A stretch of 64,000 bases of DNA, taken from the NCBI GenBank assembly GCA_038380435.1, contig JAWZYU010000018.1, positions 50,307,751-50,371,750 of the forward strand, in the 5' to 3' direction. Source of the DNA: Ryuthela nishihirai. Its lineage: Eukaryota; Arthropoda; Arachnida; Araneae; Heptathelidae. Under the pieces are notes generated by a model. That model saw only the letters and a list, made by a program, of their open reading frames with translations, was not told where the DNA came from and did no database searches. The translations under genes were made by a program, and so were the position numbers. This document shows positions 1-11,259 of the stretch, piece after piece; the stretch's first letter is position 1; each line of letters begins with the position of its first letter.

Positions 1-91
1 ATCTTGCTTCCTTACCTGTGGGCGCCGTGGATCAATTACATTCTACTAACCCCAGGAACCGACAAATTGGATAATTTTTGAGGCTATATTT

Positions 92-1325
92 CTAATGAGG
101 ATTCGTGCTTCCAAGATACAGAACACTTGATTTGTCTTTTGATATAGGTAATTCGTACTTTATGCTCCATTGGGAAATGGCACCACAAGCAGTTTGTAAT
201 GAACTACATTCTTCTTCATTGCTGGAGGTACAAAAGAAATTAATGTCATCTACGTATGCTGTACATTGGATAGGACGAAGAATACTAGGAATTTCAGAGG
301 TGAGTATTATGAAGAACAATGCGCCGAGAACGAATCCTTGTATGACTCCGCTGTCGACGGTTCTGATGGAGAATAAACTGCATTCAAATCGAACTTGGTG
401 TGTTCGATGAGTAATCAGGTTGAGAAGAAGCCTCACAATCAGACTAGGTATTCCAAGGGTGAGCAGTTTTTGAATCAAAAGGGATCTCGTTTTAATTTAT
501 CGAAGGCCTTTTTCAAAGTCCAGGAAAATGACGTCAACAGGGATATTGTTATCTAAAAGTGAGATCCACGAATGCATATTATGGAGTAGCTGAATCGTTG
601 TAGAACGGATAGGCTGGATCCCAACTGTTCATTATATATAATATTTCGCGATTGTCAGAAGGATAACAGCTTACATAACACGCATTTTTTCATAAGCTTA
701 GGCATTATATTGGTGTATATTGGTGAGTGAAATGGGCGTTGGTTGAGAGGATTTGATGTTTCACAATTTCGCTTAAAAACAGGCACAACTATTGCATGAT
801 GCCAATCCTGTGGGATACTGCTGCGACTTAAACAAATATTGAAGAGTACTGGTAATTTATCGGTGATAGAATTAATGAGGGTCTTGAAAAATATTGGTGT
901 CAACCCATCAGGTCCTAGGGCAGAAGTAGTTGGAGTTTGATTAATGGCCTTACTAATATTTTGCACATCAAACAGTCCATCAAAATGTAAGTCAAGGGTA
1001 GATTCTTCAACCGGTATATATATATTATATATATTGTTCGCTGTGCAGTCAGGGACATAAATTAAATCAAAAGCATCAGCTAAGAGTGATGCTTTGTCAG
1101 AGTCCATAGTAACCATGGTGCTATCAAATTTCTATAATGGTGGAATGCTACAGACTCTTTCAAGCGTTTTCGAATGTCGCGGAAGAAACCATTTCGATTA
1201 TTAGCGTTACATAAAAATTTTAGTTTTTTAAATTCGTTATCTTCCACAGCCTTTTTATAATTTGTTGGAGCAATATTGAATTCTTTTCTGTTTTCGTCAG
1301 AGCGATTATTTCGATATTTTTCCAT
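92..1325 (-). pseudogene. LINE reverse transcriptase remnant
   Basis: This remnant would copy LINE RNA into DNA at the nicked target. Three overlapping open stretches on the minus strand cover it. 1325-1080 is the basic linker before the polymerase. 1116-655 holds the fingers, including GPDGLTPIFFK and SIPQDWHHAIVVPVFK. 478-92 holds the palm, with GVIQGFVLGALFF, a variant of the usual G-P-Q-G-S-V-L-G-P box, and YVDD at 256-245. Between 640 and 480 the frame for the FLDFEKAFDKL block is present but shifted. Several frameshifts separate the pieces, so no functional protein is made. The polymerase thumb is cut off by the window edge. Confidence 0.9.
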
Positions 1326-1739
1326 GATTTAAGCTTGCAGTTTACGATGTTCTATAACTTCGTATTTTTATCATTTTTCTTTGCACTAACAGGTATTATC
1401 GCTAAGCATGTTCCTATAGAAAGGGAAAATGCCGAATAAACTTCATAAAAATCTTTGGTATTTTTACTATTGCACGCATCTAAATGCGAAAATATATCAG
1501 TGATTATGTTGATAAAAAGTCATAGCATTATAATAATCATGATACTTTTATTTGTAAAAGTGTGGAAATTAAGGTTAAATGAGATGGGAATATGCGGTGG
1601 TCAGTTCTCTGTGGCAGAAGAGGTCGAAAGCTTCTATTTTGTAAGCAAACGCATCATTAGTTCAAAATACCAAATCAACAAAATTATTGCCTCTTGTAGG
1701 GAAATCAACAAGTTGTTGAAAACTAGGGAAGTGGAATTG

Positions 1740-2235
1740 AGATATTGCCTATTGCTGCACTGAACTCTTATTCGTGGAGGTATTCCAATCAATTCTACTT
1801 AGATTAAAGTCACCTGCTATAACAACTGGAACTTGAGTTGCCAGAATGGAGCTAATAAGAAAAGAGCTGAAAGAAGTTGGAGATGCATTCGTACTTATTG
1901 GTCTGATTTGGCGGAGTATACACTGATATCAATCTGCATTTGAGAGACCTTTCCTCAAAGATGTCTATTCCAACAACTTCGTAAGGACCATCAGGAACAG
2001 ATATCAGTGAACATTGTATAGAATCTTTTACTACGATACAAACGCCACCTCCTTTACTGTCACAGCGATCTTTTCAGAAGGCAATATATTTGCTGGTGCA
2101 GATATATGAATTCTCGATATTTTCCCCAAGCCATGATTCAGCAATGCACAGTATAACAATGTCATGGGATTCGATCTAGGAATGTGGAAGCTGAAGTTTA
2201 TTGCAGAAACTACGTGGGTTATTGAACACAAGACA
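1740..2235 (-). pseudogene. LINE endonuclease domain remnant
   Basis: This is the endonuclease that would nick the target DNA for target-primed reverse transcription. On the minus strand the fragment starts near 2210 with NPRSFCNKLQL, matching the usual opening of LINE endonucleases. It continues through AESWLGENIEN, then GGGVCIVVKDS, and ends with GDFNLSRIDW (1785-1814), which holds the conserved D and N of the active site. At least two in-frame stops and a frame change interrupt it. It lies directly upstream of the reverse transcriptase remnant in the same orientation, so both belong to one ORF2. No intact start is visible. Identity as a LINE endonuclease is firm; the clade is not. Confidence 0.85.
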
Positions 2236-2294
2236 TTGCTTCGTGTATTCTTAAATACATTACATTTGTTGATGTTCTGAGTAAGTAAGTAAAG

Positions 2295-2490
2295 CCATAA
2301 CTGTGGTTAGGCAGCTAGTGATAGTTCTACCTAGGCGAACTTTGTGTGCTAACTCTAACTGTGACAGTGGTCAGAAGTGACTTCGGTCTTAGTAGGGCAT
2401 GTCCTTGTATGAGGTCTGTTAAAAACTAGGAGTAGTTTCTAGGATTCTTCTCTGTCCTATATATCACAAATAAAATAAAATAAAAAGTCA
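2295..2490 (-). mobile_element. 3' end fragment of an RTE-type LINE
   Basis: This stretch matches, in reverse complement, the sequence at about 9040-9215 that follows the coding end of the RTE-type LINE at 5.5-9.2 kb. Shared blocks include gtgacttcggtctta and tccttgtatgag. It is therefore an isolated 3' untranslated fragment in minus orientation. The simple (taaaa)n-like run at 2464-2485 corresponds to the T-rich run near 9030 of the other copy. It separates the LINE endonuclease remnant from the coding-like sequence to its right. Confidence 0.7.
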
Positions 2491-2494
2491 TTCG

Positions 2495-2880
2495 TTATAA
2501 GTGATGGAATTAATATATTTTAATGTTGAGGGTACTTCATTTGGTTCATTGTTAACTTTACTCTGCTTATTAGAAGGTTTCACATTGCAATCTTCATTAG
2601 CAAGAGTAGAGAGAACTGGAGTTAATAATATATTAATATATCACACACTCATAGGAGAAGTTTTTAGCATATTGACAATATCCTCTGTTAATAATAAATT
2701 CTAAATCTATTAACTAAGATGCGTTTTTTAGGAACATTGACAATAGTAATATTAGGAGCATCTTCACGTATAGTGTTTAATATGTTCTTTAATAAAGTAT
2801 TTTCCATATTATGCATTTTTTTAAATATTGGTGCATATCTCCTCTTGTGGATTTATGAACTCTTGAAGCTCTCAGCGTAA
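2495..2880 (-). pseudogene. possible LINE ORF1 remnant
   Basis: The minus strand can be read in patches that look protein-like, for example IREDAPNITIVNVPKKRI and a nearby acidic, asparagine-rich patch, with stops between them. It lies where ORF1 of the minus-strand LINE at 1-2275 would be expected if the RTE 3' fragment at 2295-2490 were inserted between the two. No zinc knuckle or coiled coil is visible, so assignment to ORF1 rests on position only. It could equally be unrelated AT-rich sequence. Confidence 0.25.
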
Positions 2881-2907
2881 TTTAAACTGCTCTACCAAAA
2901 TAAAAAG

Positions 2908-3184
2908 GTTGACGACCTCTGGGGGGAACGGGCCCACTGGAGAGCTGTTAGGAGACATCCAGTTGTTCTTTAACGTCCACAGGGTATGCCTCTCCCGCAC
3001 ACAGGGTCACGGCTTAACGTACCATCGACTGACAGAGGCTCATATCCAAACCCATTGGTGTTCCCACTGATCGAGTGAGGGTTTTATGTAGATAAATCTC
3101 AACATTGGACCAAGTGGGACTCGAACCTGGGAGTTGTAGATTGCGAGCCTGGCGTGCTACCGACTGAGCCACTCCCTCCCCTGT
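2908..3184 (-). mobile_element. SINE-A copy 1 (tRNA-headed)
   Basis: On the minus strand the element begins near 3184 with a tRNA-like head. The A box resembles gtggctcagtcgg and the B box resembles ggttcgagtcc, the internal promoter of RNA polymerase III. It then follows the same body as the copy at 25988-26374, including the block around the ttaag-cgtg and gttaaagaa motifs. The 3' portion is truncated near 2908. The head predicts RNA polymerase III transcription; mobility would depend on an unidentified LINE partner. Confidence 0.85.
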
Positions 3185-3189
3185 TATCA

Positions 3190-5500
3190 TGTTACAATAC
3201 AGTGTTGTTACTAGGTACAATAAAATTTCATTATGACGTTACAATATAATTTCATTCTGTTGTATGTCAGAGATTCCAAAACTGTGGTACGCGAGTTTAG
3301 TGCCAACATTTATTTACACATGGATTTACACACTATTGTAGCATAATAAATTCAAGAAAATAAATCATTTTCCAGTTCCACCTATTTTATTATTAATATT
3401 CGTTAGCAAAGCGATGTTTTGCAAGTTCATATTTACCTAGTGCTGATGCGAAAAACATTACTCGGTATTTGGTGGTATGCGAAAAAAAAAGTCTGGGAAC
3501 CGTAATAATTAAACATCATTAAAAAAAAATCTCTTCAGGTATCCGCCTGGTCTGGAGATCCAGGAATAGTTAGCTAAATACGCCACAGAGAACTGAACTG
3601 GAATCTTGAGAAAGAAAATTATTCTTCGGTCTTACAAGCACATATTACAAACAAAAAGTATTGATTAATGACAAAGAAACTGTAGTTCGTCGATCAATTA
3701 TCATATTTAACTGCAGAACGAAGTGATCTGATTCCAAATTCTGAAAAATGGATGAGTACGCATTTCAAGGTTGCATTGTTTATCGCTGAAGCTCACTTCC
3801 TACATAGGTTTGTATCATCATACTGGCGAGCTGCTGGTATACCTCTGTGATAAGTGAAATGTTTGAATAAAATATTTATTTATTGGTCAATCTATGAGAA
3901 TATTCTCTGTGGATGAATAACATAAATTTAAAAATACTCTCAAAAATTAAAACTTTAAACTATGAGCAAAATAAAAACAAAATACGTTACTAAACGCTAG
4001 AGAAATAGGATCAACTATTAGCAGTTTGTCTTCAAAATACGTACAAATAACAATGGGGTTATTAAATTACTTGCGATAATGTTTATCTTAATCTGTTACA
4101 TAATTCAGCTTTCTGTAGTGTCCTCATTACTCATAAGTCATTATCGACTTAAGCATTAAGTTTCCTATTTCAGATAGCAGATGAGGCATCTTCATTTCAA
4201 ACACGCGCACACAGCGAAATGCCACGTGAAAATGGGCAAAAATGGTACCACGTGATTCGGAATCATCAGAAGCATATTGAAATTCACAGCTGCAGCTATA
4301 AAGGGAAGTAACACACACCGAGAATCCTGCTGAATATTTAGAGCGGCCGGTGTGATTTGAATGCAAAGTGAAAAGAAACGTACGACTTCGGGAATATTGA
4401 ATAGATAACATAAGCTCCTTGTATATCGATGATCACAGATGTAAAACTTGATAGTTGTAAAGTTTAAAAGTTTTGGAATTCCTTCTGCTTCCTCCCTTCG
4501 CTCAATGGTCGAATACGCATTTCGAATTTCTGCGCACAAAGGTAGAATGGAATATCTCCGAAACTGTAATGAAATAAGTCCAAATGGTTTCGCCAAACAA
4601 ATAAATTATCAGAGAAGTATTTTGAGAACAGAATAAAATCATAGGTTTGTGTGCAAGACAACAGTAGATAATTATACTAGCTTTCAATAAAAAAAAAAGT
4701 ACTGACGTTTTTTGTATATCTAAAGATCAGATGGTATGTAAGAAATTGTTTAAGCTCTGATGAAGAACTTCAAATAATATAGTCTCTGCGTTACACACTG
4801 CTTAGACAAGAAATAAAGAAATTTACCTTATGTTAATGGGAAGTTAACTTCTAATCTCTGTAACTTCGAAAATAAGTTTTTTATGATAAAATGTTACTGA
4901 AGATAAATTAAGATCTACAGCAACCTTAAATTCGAAAATATTTGTACAATATTTTAAGCTTCATGTTAGCTGGAATATTTAATAATTAATCTTTATACAA
5001 AATATCGAAAAATATTTATATAATTATTTTACGCAAACTTCTAAATCTGCACATTCCATTTGATGATTTCAAACGTATTATTTAAAATTCACAATTTATT
5101 ACGTAAATTATTATAAATAATAATAATAATCTTTATTTTTATATCACATTTAACGCAATGAAATGATACATACAGATAGAATGAAATAGTACATGATGTA
5201 CCTTTGTTAAACTATTCGAACATCCTTAACTATTTAAACACTCAATGAATATTGCTGGAATTCAAGCTTCACACAGATTTGAAATTTATCTTAATCACAT
5301 AAATCGTATTAACATTAAAAGCTCATTTTGAAATAACAGAGCTTAAAAATTAGCTTTCAACTGGCATAGAAAGGAAATTATCTGTTCGTTCACTAGGCAC
5401 CATAGTTTATATTTAAAAATGTTTAATATTTTCTCATATTACTCGGCTAATATTCGAACCAATATACCTCTGTTAGGAATACCGGTCGTATAGGGGTCTG
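3190..5500. other. no gene recognised (3.2-5.5 kb)
   Basis: AT-rich sequence with no protein-like reading. A short (aat)n run lies near 5115-5130. Parts of 4770-5060 faintly resemble the dispersed palindromic repeat seen best at 38385-38895. Open frames at 4127-4690 overlap each other on both strands and show no motif. Confidence 0.5.
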
Positions 5501-5522
5501 AAATTTGGTCTTGTTAAAACTG

Positions 5523-6337
5523 TCTTGCAACAGAAGCTGAAGAAATGTATTAATATTAAAAGAATTACATTTAACACTGAAGCTCTGAAAGACTCCAATA
5601 TAGGCAAAGCTTACCATATCTTTCTCAGTCGTTATGATAATCGTGCTTCCTTTACTAGATTGAGCAAGATCGGGATCATTTTCAACTCTGTTCCTGAAAA
5701 AAAAATTTGGGTAATGTGGAACATCGGAGACAGAATCATTTAAAAGATGAGGCTACAAAGCTATTTCTGAACAAATGCAGTGCAATAATGAGTCGAATCA
5801 ACACCCTACTGATCTTAAAAAAACAATATTATAAAGAGTTTAATAAACGAGAAAATGGTAAATTAAATGCTGATAAAAATCTCTGACTTTGCAGGCTGGT
5901 TTACAAAACAGAGAAAGCTCTTAAAGCACACAAAAACAGAGAATTGTATCAGAGAGTAAATATTTTGTTGGAATAAAACAGAATGATATAGATAGATTGA
6001 AGGATAAGAATGGCAAGATCATTCAAGGTGAGGCTTCTGTCATGGCTAGATGTGATGAGCATTTGAGAGAAGTTCTGAACAATGTGTTTAGTTCAAATCC
6101 CTTTATTGTAATGAAGGCAGATATGTCACTGATTTTAAAACTAGCCCTATTTCACGATTTAAAGTTACTTTGGCTATCGCTAAATTAAAGGTATACAGAT
6201 CACCATGATGTATCTGAAATTATTGCTGAAATGTTTACATCTGAAAAATAATCTGGTGTCACATAGCTGACTGGAGTGCTAAATATTTTCTATGATAAAG
6301 GACTTGCTTTTAAAGATTTCATATTAAGACCACCAAC
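5523..6337 (+). pseudogene. RTE-type reverse transcriptase, N-terminal part
   Basis: The reading at 5525-5743 (ITFNTEALKDSNIGKAYHIF) corresponds residue by residue to the segment at 62058-62200 of the better copy. A second stretch at 5997-6188 (KDKNGKIIQGEASVMARCDE) matches 62529-62590 there, and the sequence to 6337 matches the segment before the finger motifs. Together they are the linker between endonuclease and polymerase and the first finger blocks. Stops and frameshifts occur every 100-200 bases, so it is non-functional. The catalytic palm is not in this piece. Family assignment rests on comparison within the window plus the RTE-like endonuclease of the sister copies. Confidence 0.75.
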
Positions 6338-7084
6338 TCTGCCCCTCGTGTATGTTCTTATTCATTGAGTCCACATTTAAAAATAATTATCCTGACAAAA
6401 ATCCATCGAAGTCCATAAATCGCTTTAGATAAAAATCACGTTCAGATATTTTCATATCTATGATCCATCTAAGGATCCTGTCTTTCCCTTGCAATGAATT
6501 TCTCAATGTGATCGTAAGAAACTATAATTTTTTCACTTACACAGATTCTTCGGAAGTGTTTAGAGTTTCATACAACATCTAGTTACTAGCATTGTCGATT
6601 TTAAAACAGTTTTGATTGTGTTAACCACCATAATTTGTGTGATTTTGCTACAATAATAGTATGGCAGACAGGACAGATTAATGCATTATGTTGAAAAAAG
6701 TGTCCGGACACTTCCATGATATGTGAATGAAAAGCCACTTTCAAAGCTCCCTAACATTCAAAATAAACCGTTTACGCAAAAACTGTTATTGGCGATAAAA
6801 TGCAGGTGTCACTCAAAAATGTCAAAGCAGCAATATCTCTTCTCTTGTGGCTCATTTCCAGTTTCTGTCACACAACTCCCTGTGTAATTAAACTGAGAAA
6901 CTTGTCTAATAGTAGGGTGCAGTGATTTAACAGGCAGTGATTGCTTTAGCATTCCTATTGGAGTTAAATAAGGCTCTCGCTATTTATAGCTTCGTTATCG
7001 ATTATGTTGAGAAATATATTGCAAGAGAGAGATGAGCACAACCGTGAACCAATACATAGAAAATGGATTGGGATATTCCAAGTT

Positions 7085-7480
7085 ATGTGAGTAGAAAATC
7101 ATATCGAAAAACTATCTAATTTTAAAAAATAAGCAATTACAGAAAAATGTTGGAAGATTGCAAATCTTGCACAATTATAGATTTCAATCAAAATCATCAG
7201 AATATCTGATTCAAACGATATTCATTTAATATTTAAAGAGTTATTAAGGCTGAAATATTTGACAGCAGATGCCGCTGTTACGATTTTCCCACTAACTTTT
7301 TAAAAATTAATGTAAAATTGAAAACCATTTCGTAAATTCTAAAAATTGCATTTAATTTACTAAAGGATGTGTTATGAATTTTAAGGTAAAAATCTTACGA
7401 TTAGCAAACTGATGTTAAATGTTTCAGCTTCCAGAACTGCGCAAATAACAAACAAGCATTGTTTCTAAAGTGACTGATAC
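7085..7480. repeat. dispersed palindromic repeat, copy
   Basis: This shares long diverged blocks with 38385-38895, for example aatatttaaagagttatt followed by gaaatatttgacagcagatg. A further piece with the same start (atgtgaatgaaaagccac then ctccctaac) lies at 6718-6790. It is AT-rich and non-coding. In the 38.4-kb copy the two halves are imperfect inverted copies of each other, so this is probably a foldback or MITE-type element. Confidence 0.6.
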
Positions 7481-8009
7481 CGCTTGATGTGCCTAGGGCG
7501 CATGAGCGTAAATCCAGGCTTTATGACAATTTGTAATATTATAATGATACGCAATTTTTTGTGTGAGTTGGAATGATTGGTTTATCAGTCTTTTATGAGT
7601 TAAAAAAGACACTCGATATTTACGTTTCATTATCAATAATGTCGAGAAATTCATGCAAGGGAAAGATCAGAGACTAGATGATTCAGAGATCTGAAAATAT
7701 CTGACTTATGCTTTCGATTTGCACGTGTTAGCATATGAAAGTGACTAGAAAAACTATTTCGTTAAATTGTTGATGAAACTGGCAATATGATAGGTTTCGT
7801 AATAGAGAGAAAACGAAAGTGAGAAAATTGAATTCCAATTCCAACGATAACGTTTTTGCTCTAACTAGCAAACAACCTAGCTGTTTTCTAGTTCGTTAGA
7901 ACAGAAACGAACTAGAAAAAACCACTAGGTCGTTTTCTAGTTCGTTTATTTTTCTTTTTTCCTTGAATGGCTACATCCTTGAGCAAGCTTCGCTAACCCT
8001 TAGCCAGTC

Positions 8010-8312
8010 CGCGGTGAGGAAGAGGATATCGATGTGCTTGGAAACACCTCTGTCCATCAGGTGAGACGTTAAGTCGTGGCTCCGTGTTAAAGAGTGCCAT
8101 ACGATAGGCACATGGAAGAATACGCTGAATGAACTTGACGGGAGACTTCGAACAATGGGCAGGTCTCCTAACGCTTGTCTAGTGAATACCCTTCTTCAAC
8201 CTTTTCTGTGCTTTTGGAGTCCTTGTGACCTGATCATTCAGATCGTTGGGTGAAAAAATTACGCTCAGAGTAAAAGCAATACAACCTACTTCTACTCAAG
8301 TTTTGTAGTTTA
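8010..8312 (+). mobile_element. SINE-A copy 2, headless
   Basis: The body of SINE-A is recognisable from gacgttaagtcgtggctccg through the segment ending gctcagagtaaaagcaat, in the same order as the full copy at 25988-26374. The tRNA-like head is absent, so it has no internal promoter. It lies inside the RTE-type LINE copy 1. Confidence 0.75.
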
Positions 8313-8494
8313 ATTATTTCTGGAGTTATGTGACAGAAACTGGAAATATGCGACATGAGATATATAGGAAAATAGACTGCTGCATGGAATCTAAAAACCC
8401 CCTGAAGATTATGGTAAAATTAGCATAGACATATGAAGACTAAAATTAGGCTGTTTAACAATTTAGAGCTCTCTGAAGTTTCTGTTAGTGAAAT

Positions 8495-8705
8495 TTCGAC
8501 CGTGTCATGACCGAGTGGTTAGCGTGCTTAGCTACTGATCTAAGAACCTAGGTTCGAGCCCCGGGTAAGGAATGGATGTATATGTCGTTTTTCTGCTGAG
8601 GTCCTGCCATCTTCAGACCTTCTACTATGGCATATAAACTGACAGGCTACTGTCAGAACTCTGTGACAAACAGCTGTCTGAGGGGTTATTTATTTTTTTT
8701 ATTAT
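8495..8705 (+). mobile_element. SINE-B copy 1 (tRNA-headed, T-rich end)
   Basis: A second SINE family. The head contains gaccgagtggttagcgtgct (A box) and ggttcgagcccc (B box), typical of a tRNA-derived RNA polymerase III promoter. The body holds gtcgtttttctgctgag, then atggcatataaactg, and the 3' end is a T-rich run. The same order is found at 29805-29993. It splits the thumb region of the RTE-type LINE. Confidence 0.8.
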
Positions 8706-9000
8706 TTAAGCAGAACAGGAAACTTGATACTTTTGATTTTTAATGCTTCAGCTTCATGGATTCTATGTAATTAGGTGGTTCGACTATGTAAATAATGGTG
8801 AGGTTAAACGAAAGAAGCATAATCCACCAATGAGCAGCACATTGCATATGGACCTGCATTAGCTTGGTCATATTGTTGAATGCAAATCTATAGATTATTG
8901 AATAGGATTATGAATAGTGTGCATGAATGACTCAGAAAAGATGGAGAACGAAATTGCTGTGGATCGACAGTGCCAAACAGGACTTGTTAAATTTACCTGC
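8705..9000 (+). pseudogene. RTE-type LINE C-terminus
   Basis: After the SINE-B insertion the sequence resumes at the point corresponding to about 63750 in the better copy. It contains a block like gaaacttgatacttttgat, matching the KLDAFNSRCLR region, and later RIMNSV and the final basic tail that the better copy ends with near 64000. It then passes into the 3' untranslated region. This end is useful because the copy at 61.7 kb is cut by the window edge. Many stops are present. Confidence 0.65.
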
Positions 9001-9483
9001 AGTAGCCAAATGTAACAGTTGTAATTTTGATTTTTTTTTTCACTTGGGACGTATATGATGAATCCTAGTAGCTACTCCTAGCTTTTACAGTCATTCTCAT
9101 ACAAGGACAAATCACTACTGACTTATAATAAGACCGAAGTCACTGCTGACGACTGCCTAAGAGCCAACACAACACACAAAGTTTGTCTTGCTGGAACAGT
9201 GGCTAGCTCCCTAACTACTATGCCAGTTAAGACTTAAAGAGACTTCTACGGATTATTAAATTGTACAGTATGGTATGACTTCTACATGGGGATTACGAAT
9301 ATATGTATGCATGCGTGTATGTGTAAGCATATACACCGAGCAGCCAATATATTAAAAACACCTCTGCGTTATGCAAAGAAGCGAGCATACAGCCAATCGG
9401 TGTCACGTGCCACGGTCGCGAATGATATATATATAATACCTGGGTCGGAGCTGTCGCAGTCAATGTTTCGTTTTATATCAATA

Positions 9484-10740
9484 TGGGAAAAGCAAAGGAT
9501 TTATCTGATTTCGACAAAGGCCGGATCGTTATGGCAAGACATTTTTGGTAAGAGCATCTCCGAAACAGCAATGCTGGTAGGCTGCTTTACCCTATGCAGT
9601 AGTTAGTACCTATCAAGATTGGTCCGAAACAGGTGATACTTCGAGCCATCGACAAGGCGTGGGACGGCCACACCTCATTGATACCAGAGGTCAGTGCAGG
9701 CTATCTCATCTTGTCCGCAGCAACAGGAGGGCTACTTGGCTGACATTACCCATAATTTCAAGTGTGGTAAAGGGCCAATGTGTCCGAACACAGTTCATCG
9801 TAAGCTCTTGGATATGAGCCTCCGCAGCCACAGACTCATTCGTGTGCCTATGCTCATAGGCGTTCACCGTCGTCAACGCTTGCAGAGGGCACGTAATCAT
9901 CGACATTGAACCATAGAAGACTGGAAGAGGATCGCATGGTAAGACAAATCCCATTTTCTGTTACACCATGTGGACGGAAGAGCGCATGTGCGACGTTTAC
10001 CCAGGAAGCCACCTGAATGTACTCTGGGACGGATCCAGGCGGCTGGAGTGAGTGTGATGATCTGGACAATATTTTCTTGGGAAACACTTGGACCAATTAT
10101 CCCTGTACAGCAAACTCTGACAGCCGTCACCTACCTGAACATCGCGGCTGACCAAGTACACCCCTTTATGATGACTGTATTCCCTGGCGGAGATGGCATC
10201 TTTCAATAAGACAATGCCCCATGTCACACTGCGAAGAAGGTTCAGGAATGGTTCCTAGAACATGATGGAATTCCATTTATTGCCATGGCCCCCAAATTCC
10301 CCGGATCTGAATCCTATCGAGCATTTGTGGTTTGAGTTGGAGAAACTGGTACGAGCAGCATCAGCCGAACCACACAATTTACGGGAACTGCGGGATCTTC
10401 TATTTCAGTCATGGTACCAAATATCAAGCAACACCTACCAACATGTTGTTGAACAATTCCCCATGCCACACGCAAAGAAGTTTTAGGAAAGGTTTTTAGA
10501 ACATGATAAGGAATTCCATTTATTGCCATGGCCCCCAAATTCGCCGGACATGAATCCTATCCTACATTTGTGGTTTGAGTTGGAGAAATGGTTACGAGCA
10601 GCATCACCAAAACCACGTAATTAACGGGAAATGCGGGATCTTCCATTGCAGTCATGGTACCAAATATCAAGCGACACCTACCAACATCTCGTTGAATCTA
10701 TGCCTCATCGGGTGAGAGATCTTTTGGCGGCGAGAGAAGG
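9484..10740 (+). pseudogene. Tc1-like transposase, broken
   Basis: The enzyme would cut and paste the element using a DDE catalytic triad. The remnant starts at 9484 with MGKAKDLSDFDKGRIVMARH, the usual N-terminal helix-turn-helix opening of this family. It continues in several frames through segments for the middle of the catalytic domain, such as HVDGRAHVRR near 9970. The block for D-N-A-P-C-H lies at about 10212, and SPDLNPIEHLW at about 10300-10330 supplies the region around the final catalytic residue. Frameshifts and stops make it inactive. A second, diverged copy of the C-terminal block follows at 10453-10695. Confidence 0.85.
10211..10695 (+). repeat. tandem duplication of transposase 3' segment (about 241 bp x 2)
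   Basis: Bases 10211-10452 and 10453-10695 align end to end. Both read ccatttattgccatggcccc and later gggatctt followed by tcatggtaccaaatatcaag. The offset is about 241 bases, not a multiple of three, so the frame changes between copies. The copies differ by small indels and substitutions, so the duplication is not recent. Confidence 0.8.
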
Positions 10741-10859
10741 ACCTATATCATATTAGGTAGGTGGTTTTAATGTTTTAGCTGATCAGTGTATGTCTACGAG
10801 TAGATTACTGCACAGTACTTATGTAGAGGTACTGTGCAGAAAAATGGAAATAAGTTTCA

Positions 10860-11200
10860 TGTTATCTTAATAAAAGGTCACATTCAGAACTCAATAACTT
10901 CTACAATATGATTTTTAGTGAAACATATGCCTAAAGATAAATTGAAGATTTCAATCAAATCCATCTAAAGCTCGATTTTAAATGATATTTGATTTATGAA
11001 CTCTGAAATAGGTTGAGATAAAACCTCATAGTTTACTCTAGTTGAGTGTACGGTGCATTGAACCGGATATTGATATCTAGCTTGTTTGATTAAATTTTGG
11101 GTTCCATTTTTTTGCAGCCTTTTAAATAGTCCAGCGATCATAATTCTTTGCATACTGAACAAATATTGTTTAAAATCGAGATTCGGATAGATTTGATTGA
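10860..11200. repeat. diverged dispersed palindromic repeat
   Basis: Weak similarity to 38385-38895 and 7085-7480 in the order: an aactc-aataactt block, gataaattgaagatttcaat, then a ttttaaatag block before caaatattg. Boundaries are vague. No coding potential beyond a short minus-strand frame without motifs. Confidence 0.35.
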
Positions 11201-11259
11201 TTTTTTTATATCTCATCATTGAAAGTAATATGGGACTACATCGGATGATAAGTGGCATA

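Larger units (their letters stand above)
1..2275 (-). mobile_element. LINE (CR1/L2/Jockey-like) copy, 3' end beyond window
   Basis: Reading the minus strand from about 2275 down to 1 gives the normal order of a non-LTR retrotransposon ORF2: an apurinic-type endonuclease (about 2235-1740), a linker, then reverse transcriptase (about 1325-92). The endonuclease carries GDFNLSRIDW and the polymerase carries YVDD, which together suggest the CR1/L2/Jockey side of the LINE tree. The clade is inference. Stops and frame changes throughout show it is dead. The 3' end lies outside the window, so tail and target duplication cannot be seen. Confidence 0.85.
5505..9225 (+). mobile_element. RTE-type LINE copy 1, scrambled, with nested SINEs
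   Basis: This plus-strand copy belongs to the same family as the element at 61690-64000. It opens at about 5505 with the linker and reverse transcriptase start (to 6337). It resumes with short palm segments at about 6936-7036 and 7566-7690, then the thumb at about 8400-8495 and 8705-9000, and ends with a 3' untranslated region to about 9225. SINE-A (8010-8312), SINE-B (8495-8705) and a dispersed palindromic repeat (7085-7480) interrupt it. The palm segment occurs twice, so the copy is rearranged as well as interrupted. Confidence 0.7.
9330..10791 (+). mobile_element. Tc1-like DNA transposon 1
   Basis: Terminal inverted repeats lie at about 9330-9363 (tatacac, cagcca, then attaaaaacacct) and 10757-10791, whose reverse complement reads catacactgatcagct then acattaaaaccacct. 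The ends closely resemble a Tc1/mariner terminal repeat that I know to be abundant in fish and amphibian genomes. Between them lies a broken transposase with a duplicated C-terminal segment. Allowing for that duplication, the length fits a Tc1 element of about 1.2-1.3 kb. Confidence 0.85.

Noticed and set aside
4127..4690. Cluster of overlapping open frames on both strands.
   Set aside because: Three minus frames and one plus frame overlap without any recognisable motif. Low stop density by chance is sufficient.
7865..7955. Short palindrome with tctagttcgtt and its complement.
   Set aside because: Arms of about 12 bases in AT-rich sequence; no partner copy or context to give it meaning.
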